33,360 nucleotides of DNA from assembly GCA_040881995.1 (NCBI GenBank), contig JBBECD010000089.1, positions 1-33,360 of the forward strand, in the 5' to 3' direction. The position numbers were made by a program, and so were the translations under genes. This document shows positions 7,568 to 14,206 of the stretch, piece after piece. Source of the stretch: JAQCEJ01 sp040881995 (GTDB lineage Bacteria > Planctomycetota > Planctomycetia > Planctomycetales > Planctomycetaceae). Position 1 is the stretch's first letter. Every line of letters begins with the position of its first letter. The notes beneath the pieces are model-generated. The model did not search any database and was not told the origin of the DNA. It was given only the letters and a program-made list of their open reading frames with translations.

Positions 7568-9358
7568 TCAGTGATTCGTCATAAATTCGTTCGAATTTAA
7601 CAGAGCCCAGAAAAGATCCTGGAACGCAATCACTTTATCCGGATTGGCCCGGATCAACTTATTGGCCATCGTCGATTCGCGGCTGTTAGGCGTTCGACCC
7701 AACGATGCCAGATACAACTCCCTGATCTTCTGGGAGTCCGATCCCTTCTGCGACAGCACCGTGTGCAGGTAACTTCCTTGCACGACGCTGATGGCGTTTT
7801 GCGTCAATTCGCCGTTCATCATCATCAGGGCTTGCGGAATCGTGCCGTTGAATATCGTCGCTTCGTCGGCCTCGTCGGTTCCGAAGGCGATAACGAACTG
7901 CTGCATCCAGCGCTGCCGCTGCGATTCGGCCTGTTCCCAGCCCGCACTTCCCGACTTGTGAGCTTCGGTCGCCACGATCAGCGAATCGTACAACTGTTCG
8001 GCCTGCAAGGCTTTGGGATACATATGGCTGAACAGCGGAATCTCTCCCGCGGCAGGATTATCGATCTCATTCGTGTCGTTGAACTGACTCGTCAGGTTGT
8101 AGGCTTCGGTATTGCAGATCCAGCGAATCAACTGTTTCACATCGTAGCCGCTTTTCACGAATTCTTCGGAAAGGCGGTCGAGGACTTCGGGATGCGACGG
8201 GGAATTGTGCGGTCCCATGTCGTCCACCGGACGGGTGAATCCATAACCCATGAACTGCCCCCACAACCGATTCACGAACGCCTGGGCGATGAGCGGCTTT
8301 TCACCCTCGACCAGCAACTTCGCCAACGCTTTGCGGCGGTCGACGTCGATACCGTCGTCGATCTTGACATCGAAATAGGCCGGCGAAGCGGCAACCACTA
8401 ATCCGCTTCTCTTTTCGTAGAATACGGGTCCGTCGTAATCGGCGCGAACGAGTTCGGAATAATCGTCAACCTGTCGGCCGGTTTTTGCGTCGAAGCGCCG
8501 GTGATCGACCCGCCGCATCTGCTGGAAGAAACTGTTGAATTCCCAGAATCGGGCTTGCTTCCAATCGTTAAAAGGATGATCGTGGCACTGCGTGCATTGC
8601 ACTTGCATCCCCAGAAAGAGGCGCGTCGTCTTGGCGGTGGCTTGCACGCCGGCGTCGGGCATCGTCATCTGAGCGAGCAGATAATTTACCGCGCCGTTGC
8701 GTTCGTAATGTCCTTCGGCGCTGGTGATATCGAAGACGATATCGTTCCACGGACGATTTTTGGCGAACGCCTCGCGCAGAAATTTCTGCATTCCCGCCTG
8801 ACTGACGCCGCGAGGGGGCTGCCGGCCGATGAGCAGATTGCTCCAGACGGTCGTCCAGTTGCGGACATAGTCGGGATCGTCGAGCAGTTTTTCGATTAAC
8901 TGGGATCGCTTGGCGTCGTCGCGGTCTTCGACGAAAGTGGTCACGTCGGCTGCCGACGGAATATGGCCGACCAGATCGAGATAGACCCGGCGAATCCACT
9001 CCTCATCGGTTGCGGCGTCGGAGGCTTCGATTTCGTTGTCGACCCAACCTTGTCGGATCTGCTGATTGACGAAATCGATGATCACATCGGAAGAGCCGGT
9101 CGTGAACGCGGGGCGGTTTCTTTCAGAAGACTTATCCGTCTCTTCAGCGGCCGATGCACCGGGCTTGTCCGATTTCGTATCGGCGTCGTCCGATTTCGCC
9201 GCATCGACGGTTTTCGACGTCGGCTTGGATTTGAGAGTGGTGGTCGCCTCTTTTTTAACCTTCGTCGCCGCGTCTGCTTGTGATGGGCTCAGTCCGACGG
9301 CAACGGCGCTCGCCGCCATCAGCACGATCCATAATCGCGTTCGATTCACATTCAACAT
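7568..9358 (-). CDS. Secreted DUF1549/DUF1553 (PSCyt2/PSD1) protein
   Basis: This 596-residue exported protein begins with a Sec signal peptide (hydrophobic residues 9-25, cleavage near ADA-ATK) and a Lys/Ser/Asp-rich linker. DUF1549 follows from about residue 90, with the CxxCH motif in QCTQCHDHPFNDWKQ (C255, C258, H259), then DUF1553 with NRLWGQFMGYGFTRPVDDMG. It is closely similar to the C-terminal two thirds of the fusion protein at 2755-5046 but lacks the anti-sigma domain and uses a cleavable signal instead of a membrane helix. The two therefore look like paralogues that split roles. It is the first clear gene of a probable operon with DUF1501 and the sigma factor. ATG 9358 has no obvious Shine-Dalgarno. 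The biochemical activity is unknown; roles in polysaccharide processing have been suggested only by association. Confidence 0.92.
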   Translation of the reverse strand: MLNVNRTRLWIVLMAASAVAVGLSPSQADAATKVKKEATTTLKSKPTSKTVDAAKSDDADTKSDKPGASAAEETDKSSERNRPAFTTGSSDVIIDFVNQQIRQGWVDNEIEASDAATDEEWIRRVYLDLVGHIPSAADVTTFVEDRDDAKRSQLIEKLLDDPDYVRNWTTVWSNLLIGRQPPRGVSQAGMQKFLREAFAKNRPWNDIVFDITSAEGHYERNGAVNYLLAQMTMPDAGVQATAKTTRLFLGMQVQCTQCHDHPFNDWKQARFWEFNSFFQQMRRVDHRRFDAKTGRQVDDYSELVRADYDGPVFYEKRSGLVVAASPAYFDVKIDDGIDVDRRKALAKLLVEGEKPLIAQAFVNRLWGQFMGYGFTRPVDDMGPHNSPSHPEVLDRLSEEFVKSGYDVKQLIRWICNTEAYNLTSQFNDTNEIDNPAAGEIPLFSHMYPKALQAEQLYDSLIVATEAHKSGSAGWEQAESQRQRWMQQFVIAFGTDEADEATIFNGTIPQALMMMNGELTQNAISVVQGSYLHTVLSQKGSDSQKIRELYLASLGRTPNSRESTMANKLIRANPDKVIAFQDLFWALLNSNEFMTNH

Positions 9359-9385
9359 CTGGGAACCCGGTTCTTGTTATGAGGA

Positions 9386-9655
9386 TCAGTTTCGGGGACG
9401 CTCGAATCCCGGAACGGTGAGTTCGAGGAAGAGTTTCGCCCCCTTGCGTTCAAGATACGCTTCTCCGTACGATGCCAGCGTCCGGTGATTTTCGCCGGTC
9501 CCTCCCCCGACTTGCGAACCAATCCCCGAAGCGACGAACCGAATCGCAAGGGCAATGCGGTTCCACACGGGAGCAGAACCCGGATGTTCGATCCGGGAAT
9601 GCAAGCCAACGAGGAGAATACGAAAACCATATCGGTCGATAAGCGACGGCGGCAC
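9386..9655 (-). CDS. Small hypothetical protein or gene fragment
   Basis: This 89-codon frame ends 27 bp before the secreted DUF1549 gene and starts next to palindromic element B. Its C-terminal part (GENHRTLASYGEAYLERKGA, then KLFLELTVPGFERP) reads like genuine protein and its codons favour G/C in third position. The N-terminal third looks arbitrary. It may be a real small gene, the end of an older gene cut by element B, or chance. I do not recognise a family. Confidence 0.3.
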   Translation of the reverse strand: MPPSLIDRYGFRILLVGLHSRIEHPGSAPVWNRIALAIRFVASGIGSQVGGGTGENHRTLASYGEAYLERKGAKLFLELTVPGFERPRN

Positions 9656-9661
9656 TCAATC

Positions 9662-9744
9662 ATTCTAACACAACCTCTGTGCGTAGCGATTTTTCGCTGA
9701 ATTTGGAGCATTTTTAACAAGCACAACCGGTTGTGTTAGAGTCT
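9662..9744. repeat. Palindromic element, copy B (inverted relative to copy A)
   Basis: This 83 bp element is the reverse complement of copy A at both ends (28 bp and 21 bp exact). Its internal spacer is 34 bp here against 24 bp in A and shares only a short CGATTT core. It carries the same TCTAACACAACC / GGTTGTGTTAGA ends and the CACAACCGGTTGTG palindrome. It lies about 300 bp upstream of the first DUF1549 gene. Confidence 0.8.
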
Positions 9745-10043
9745 TTTGCGTTTGAGTGCTCATCTTGCCGTCTCTTCAGATATAAAACCCAAGAACAATT
9801 TTATATGTTCGCGGCGAATTCCTGGCGATGCGTTTTTACGTAATCCCGACGGGCCGAAGAAGTGAACATTTTAGCCGCAACTTATTATATGCTCGTCCCT
9901 TGTGATGTGTCCACCGAAGTTGGCGGAGTATTATTTTGACGCGGCGAAATAATTGCCAATAAAAGTCGCGGATGAGCGATTTTACAATTGTAGCTTACCT
10001 ATTTCTGATCGCAACTTTTGTTAACCATTGACGAAAGCCTCAG
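9745..10043. other. AT-rich intergenic region upstream of the SDR gene
   Basis: This gap between divergent transcription units has no convincing gene. It is clearly AT-richer than its surroundings (for example around 9780-9805 and 9865-9900) and must contain the promoters of the plus-strand SDR gene and perhaps of the minus-strand DUF1549 cluster. I could not pick a promoter with confidence. Confidence 0.5.
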
Positions 10044-10832
10044 ATGCTCAACAAGTTACTCGCAGGACGTGTGGCAGTGGTCACGGGAGCTTCAGACGGC
10101 ATCGGCCGGGCGACGGCGTTGCTGCTGGCAGAACAGGGAGCCAAAGTTTTTGCCTCGGATATCCGGCACAATCCCCAAAATCAGCCTATCTTCACCGAAC
10201 TCGACATTTCCTTTCATCCTTGCGACGTCCGTAGCGACGCGGACCTGCAGCGGCTGTTCGAGGCGGTGATCTCGGCTTCAGGACGGCTGGATATTCTCGT
10301 CAACAACGCCGGCGTGGGGATGGTGAAGCAGATCACCGACGTCACCGAAGCCGACTGGGACACCTGCATCGACACGAACCTTAAAGGTCCATTTTTCGGC
10401 TGCAAGTACGCCATTCAGCAGATGCAAAAAAACGGGGGCGGAGCGATCGTCAACATCGCCAGCAACGCCGGCATCCTGCCGCGGGCTCACGATCCGGTTT
10501 ACTCGATCAGCAAGCTGGCACTCGTGGGATTGACGAAAAGCCTGGCGTTATGTCATGCCAAAGATCGCATCCGCATCAACGCGATTTGCCCCGGACCGGT
10601 GGGTGACACCGGAATGATCCGCGAAGACATCGCCCGCGCCGACGACCCCGAGGCGTTTACGCTATCGCTGATCGACGCCAGTCCGATGGCCAGGGCCTAC
10701 GGCCGCATGATTGAACCGCGAGAAATCGCCGAAGCGGTGCTGTATCTGGTGAGCGATCAGGCCCGGATGGTGACGGGAACACTCATCGCGATTGACGGTG
10801 GTAAGTCGCTAGGGGTGCCGCCGAAAGGGTGA
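10044..10832 (+). CDS. Short-chain dehydrogenase/reductase (SDR) family oxidoreductase
   Basis: This 262-residue classical SDR enzyme reduces or oxidises a carbonyl/alcohol using NAD(P). The Rossmann glycine motif is TGASDGIG (from T14), the structural NNAG motif is at 87-90, and the catalytic residues are S140 (NIASNAG), Y153 and K157 (YSISK). The aspartate ending the second beta strand (ASDIR, D39) favours NAD(H) over NADP(H), which is an inference. The C-terminus (VTGTLIAIDGGKSLG) matches the family end, so the gene is complete. The ATG has no clear Shine-Dalgarno. The substrate cannot be inferred from the neighbours. Confidence 0.92.
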   Translation: MLNKLLAGRVAVVTGASDGIGRATALLLAEQGAKVFASDIRHNPQNQPIFTELDISFHPCDVRSDADLQRLFEAVISASGRLDILVNNAGVGMVKQITDVTEADWDTCIDTNLKGPFFGCKYAIQQMQKNGGGAIVNIASNAGILPRAHDPVYSISKLALVGLTKSLALCHAKDRIRINAICPGPVGDTGMIREDIARADDPEAFTLSLIDASPMARAYGRMIEPREIAEAVLYLVSDQARMVTGTLIAIDGGKSLGVPPKG

Positions 10833-10892
10833 TGGAGCCCAGCTTGACCCGGCTGTGCACGATATGTTTGGTCGCTGAAAGGAAAGCCTGTG

Positions 10893-11651
10893 ATGAAGGG
10901 CGAAATCCTCTACACCACAACCGACTACTTTCGTCCGTTTCCCAATCTTCACGATGTGTTCGCCGACCACGTTGAGGAGCACGCGGAATACTTACTCCCC
11001 GCCGGCACGCTTTCGCTGAGCCATATCTCCTCCGAATGGTCCGGCGAAATTCACTTTCTTCTACCGATCGAACCGGTTCCCGGATTCGGCGTTCCTTTTG
11101 AAAAGTCGATCCCGTACCACAACTATCTTTGTCGCCCCAATTGGTTCGGATACCATCTTCGCGAAAATAAGGCTCAACTGGCGGCTGATTTTCGGATCTT
11201 TCACAAAGCATTCTACGCGGAGAATCTCCCTGACGATCGAATCGCAAAAATGGAGTTCGACGAACTTCCGCAACATTATGCCGAAACGCGAGAGCAATTC
11301 AAAAAATGCGCTGCACACTTTCGAACGCACGGCTGGTTGTGCAATCTTCCGGATCGGTGGAACCCAACTGATAAGAAAGATTTTTATCATCGTTATTCGC
11401 TTGTGAACAATTTGGGGGGCGTCAGTCACGACGGTAATTGGTCAAACATGTTAAATTTTCCATTATCGCGATACCCTAATGTGGGCGACAACGAAGGAGA
11501 CTGTTGCTTGCCACAGACGGAAGACGGGAGAGATTTCGCTTATATCGGTGAAATTGAAATGTGGAATTACATCGGCGACACGAACGGCATTCTTCTTTTG
11601 TTTTACGACCCGGTGCAGCAAATCGCACTTTCAACGATCGACTGGACGTAG
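10893..11651 (+). CDS. Hypothetical protein, AT-rich orphan
   Basis: This 252-residue soluble protein has no signal peptide or membrane helix. It is rich in aromatic residues and Asp/His, with segments such as GYHLRENKAQLAADFRIFHK and DGRDFAYIGEIEMWNYIGD. It ends with a strand-rich segment (ILLLFYDPVQQIALSTIDW) faintly like the DUF1963/YwqG or SMI1/KNR4 folds; I do not assign it. ATG 10893 is chosen because AAAGGA lies about 9 nt before it; an in-frame GTG at 10890 is the alternative. Its base composition is clearly more AT-rich than its neighbours (lines near 11340-11400 are about 40% G+C), suggesting recent acquisition. Confidence 0.7.
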   Translation: MKGEILYTTTDYFRPFPNLHDVFADHVEEHAEYLLPAGTLSLSHISSEWSGEIHFLLPIEPVPGFGVPFEKSIPYHNYLCRPNWFGYHLRENKAQLAADFRIFHKAFYAENLPDDRIAKMEFDELPQHYAETREQFKKCAAHFRTHGWLCNLPDRWNPTDKKDFYHRYSLVNNLGGVSHDGNWSNMLNFPLSRYPNVGDNEGDCCLPQTEDGRDFAYIGEIEMWNYIGDTNGILLLFYDPVQQIALSTIDWT

Positions 11652-11782
11652 CGGGAACCTTTAACGGTTATTGACGATTGATCGTCAGGGTGACTCTCCC
11701 GCTGACAGAAACGGTTCGATTGACTATAATCCAGTTGTTAACGGAAAAACTCGAATATGTCCAAATCAGGGGGCAACGAACC

Positions 11783-12826
11783 ATGAATCTCACACGTCGC
11801 GAAATGCTCGGACGCTTGGCCGGCGGTGCGCTGTTGCCTTTGGGGTTGCCGCGACTCGCTCGCGCCGAAAAAGTGATCGATCCCAAAGTGTCGCAGGGAG
11901 CGATCAACGCCCTGAATTATCTTGCCCGCGAACAACGCCGGCAGGGATATTGGGAAGCCAATACCGGACAATACCGCGTCGCCATGACCGCGCTCGCCGG
12001 GACGGCGATGCTCTGCGAAGGCTCGACGACCACTCGCGGCCAGTTTGCGAAGAATATCCGTCTGGCCGTCGGGTATCTGCTCGAAACCTCGCAGCCGAAT
12101 GGATTGATTGGTTACAAAAACGACTTCCATTACACTTACGGTCACGGGTTTTCGATGCTGTTTCTCTCGCAAATTTTCGGAGAGGAAGAAGACACCGAAC
12201 GCCGGGAAGAACTCCAGCGCGTGCTGACCAAAGCCGTCGAATTCAGCATCTCGGCACAGACGAATCTCGGCGGCTGGGGCTACGTCTCGGCGAAAGACGG
12301 CAATAATTTCGATGAAGGCTCGACCTGCGTCACGCAGGTTCAAGGATTGCGCGCGTGCCGCAACGCCGGCATTCCGGTTCCCAAGGCGTCGATAGAGGCG
12401 GCGATAAAGTATATCCGCGACTGTATGACCCCCGACGGCGGCATTCAATACAGCATCCGCGGCGGCGGCGCCCGGCCGGCGATTACGGCGGCGGCGTGTG
12501 CGACGCTGTTCAATGCCGGGGAGTACGATTCCGACCAACTCAAACTGATGCTCGATTACTGCAAGAAAAACGTCTGGCCCGGCGGTTCGAGCGCCCAGTA
12601 CTTCGGCCACTGGCATTACACGCATTACTATTATGCGCAGGTGATGTATCGCCTCGGCGGCGATGACTGGGTCAAATACTTCAAGGAAATCAGCAAAGAG
12701 ATTCTCTCGAAGCAATCGGCCTCCGGCGCCTGGAAAGAAGGCCATATCGGCCCGGTCTACACGACGGCGATTAATGCCACGATTTTGCAATTGGACTATG
12801 GGTATTTGCCGATTTATCAGAAGTGA
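11783..12826 (+). CDS. Tat-exported prenyltransferase/squalene-oxidase repeat (alpha-toroid) protein
   Basis: This 347-residue protein starts with a twin-arginine signal (MNLTRREMLGRLAGGALLPL, cleavage near ARA-EKV). The rest consists of helical-hairpin repeats of the terpene-cyclase/prenyltransferase toroid: AINALNYLAREQRRQGYWEA, then AVGYLLETSQPNGLIGYK, AVEFSISAQTNLGGWGYVSA, AIKYIRDCMTPDGGIQYS and SKEILSKQSASGAWKE. The DxDD motif of true squalene-hopene cyclases is absent and the protein is half their length, so it is probably not a cyclase. Export suggests a binding or structural role in the periplasm. The frame is open from 11678, but ATG 11783 has CAGGGGG about 9 nt upstream and begins the Tat signal directly. 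Family members of this kind are common in planctomycetes; function is unknown. Confidence 0.88.
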   Translation: MNLTRREMLGRLAGGALLPLGLPRLARAEKVIDPKVSQGAINALNYLAREQRRQGYWEANTGQYRVAMTALAGTAMLCEGSTTTRGQFAKNIRLAVGYLLETSQPNGLIGYKNDFHYTYGHGFSMLFLSQIFGEEEDTERREELQRVLTKAVEFSISAQTNLGGWGYVSAKDGNNFDEGSTCVTQVQGLRACRNAGIPVPKASIEAAIKYIRDCMTPDGGIQYSIRGGGARPAITAAACATLFNAGEYDSDQLKLMLDYCKKNVWPGGSSAQYFGHWHYTHYYYAQVMYRLGGDDWVKYFKEISKEILSKQSASGAWKEGHIGPVYTTAINATILQLDYGYLPIYQK

Positions 12827-12837
12827 AGAAGCCAAAA

Positions 12838-12974
12838 GTCGAGGGTCGAGAGTCCAGGGTCCAGGGCCGGACAAAGACACTACGTGTCGTGAGTCGAGAA
12901 TAACTTGCGCTGTAGGTCGGCATTGGCTATGCTCTCCGTTCTGGCTCTGGACTCTGGACCCTCGTCTCTGGACT
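12838..12974. repeat. Inverted pair of CTGGACTCTGGACC-type repeats
   Basis: Arm 12838-12870 (GTCGAGGGTCGAGAGTCC and on) is an imperfect reverse complement of arm 12941-12974 (ending TCGTCTCTGGACT), separated by 70 bp. The arms belong to the same repeat family as 135-171 and 26320-26391. The second arm ends 5 nt before the threonine synthase ATG, so the transcript leader could fold into a long imperfect hairpin. Confidence 0.7.
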
Positions 12975-12979
12975 AAAAA

Positions 12980-14056
12980 ATGAGTATCTGGCGATTCGCG
13001 CATGCGTTCGATTCGGTCCCGGAACAGTTTCGCGTCACTCTCGGCGAAGGGGATACGCCGCTCGTTCGGTCGGAGAAAATCGGGCCGCGGGCCGGGCTGG
13101 CGAATTTGTACTTCAAGCTCGAATTGGCGAATCCGACCGGGTCGTTTAAAGACCGCTTCGGGGCCGCGGCCATCTCGCACATGCTGGCGAACCGGAAAAC
13201 GGTCTGCATTGCGACGTCGAGCGGGAATACCGGGTCGTCGCTCGCCGCGTGTTGTGCCAAGGCGGGTATTCCCTGCAAAATCGCCGTCGTCGAGACGGCG
13301 CCGGAGGGAAAGTTAAAACAGATGCGGGCCTACGGTGCGGAGATTCTTCGCGTCCGTAAATTCGGGCTCGATCCCGACGTGACGCAGCAGGCGTTCGATC
13401 TGCTCAAACAGCGAGCCGCGCAGCCCGATACCGCGCTGCAGGTCAGCTCGTTCATTTACAGCCCCGAAGGGATGAGCGGCGTCCAGACCATCAGTTACGA
13501 ACTGGCCGAGCAAACGACGCGGCCGATCGATCACGTTTTCTGCCCGGCGGGGGGAGGCGGTTTGACGCTCGCGGTCGCGCGCGGCTTTCGCCGGCTCGTC
13601 GAGCATGGCCAACTCGCTCAGTCCCCCAGGGTGGAATGCGTTCAGCCGGAGGGGAACAACACGATGGCCGGCCCGCTCCGCGACGGGCTGCCGCAAGGGC
13701 AAGCGGTCAACTGCACGACGAAGATCAGCGGTTTACAGGTGCCGAACATCAACGATGCCCACATGGTGGTTGAAGCCTGCCGCGCCTCTGGCGGAACCGG
13801 GCATCTGGTCACCGATCAGGACGTCTGGACGGTGCAAAAACGTTTGGCCCGTGAAGAGGGAATTTTCTCCGAACCCGCCGGGGCCACGGCACTCGCCGGC
13901 ATTTTACAAGCGGCAGCGAAGGGTTATTTCAAACCCGAGACCCACGTCGTCTGCCTGATCACCGGCTTCGGTTTCAAGGACGAAGAATCGATCGGCCGGC
14001 TGGTGGAAGATATTCCGATACAAGAGATCGGCGTTGAAGAGTTGGCGACGGTGTGA
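12980..14056 (+). CDS. Threonine synthase-like PLP-dependent enzyme
   Basis: This 358-residue fold-type II PLP enzyme most likely converts O-phosphohomoserine to threonine. The cofactor lysine lies in NPTGSFKDRF (K57), the phosphate-binding segments are SSGNTGSS and the AGGGG run near residue 190, and the C-terminal EPAGATALAG segment is typical of the threonine synthase branch. The N-terminal EGDTPLVRS segment is also characteristic. The length fits the short bacterial form without the plant or yeast extension. A threonine ammonia-lyase or cysteate synthase role cannot be excluded from sequence alone. There is no Shine-Dalgarno: the start lies 5 nt after a dispersed repeat with only an A-run between them. 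Confidence 0.82.
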   Translation: MSIWRFAHAFDSVPEQFRVTLGEGDTPLVRSEKIGPRAGLANLYFKLELANPTGSFKDRFGAAAISHMLANRKTVCIATSSGNTGSSLAACCAKAGIPCKIAVVETAPEGKLKQMRAYGAEILRVRKFGLDPDVTQQAFDLLKQRAAQPDTALQVSSFIYSPEGMSGVQTISYELAEQTTRPIDHVFCPAGGGGLTLAVARGFRRLVEHGQLAQSPRVECVQPEGNNTMAGPLRDGLPQGQAVNCTTKISGLQVPNINDAHMVVEACRASGGTGHLVTDQDVWTVQKRLAREEGIFSEPAGATALAGILQAAAKGYFKPETHVVCLITGFGFKDEESIGRLVEDIPIQEIGVEELATV

Positions 14057-14112
14057 TTGGATCTTAAACTATTATTGTCATAGCACTTATGTCTGACTGT
14101 CTGTGCCATTGC

Positions 14113-14151
14113 AGGAGTCCAACCTTTCGGCAGGCTGAAGCTTGTACTCCT
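14113..14151. terminator. Imperfect hairpin between convergent genes
   Basis: AGGAGTCCAA and TTGTACTCCT form the outer stem, with an inner pairing of CTTTCGGC and GCTGAAG. It lies in the 150 bp gap between the convergent threonine synthase and kinase genes, so it could end transcription from both sides. No T-run follows, so an intergenic repeat (REP-like) is an equal alternative. Confidence 0.4.
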
Positions 14152-14206
14152 ACATTCTCTCGGCAGATCGCTCCAATAGTCGCAAACCGATCCGTTGCTT
14201 TCCCAT

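Noticed and set aside
11223..11700. Similar GATCGTCAGGG strings near 11235 (inverted) and 11682 as a repeat flanking the orphan gene
   Set aside because: The match is about 11 bases with one copy inside the coding sequence and no further agreement, so it is likely chance.
11738..13180. Long open frame (480 codons) on the minus strand opposite the alpha-toroid and threonine synthase genes
   Set aside because: It spans two well supported plus-strand genes and the repeat between them and encodes no recognisable protein.
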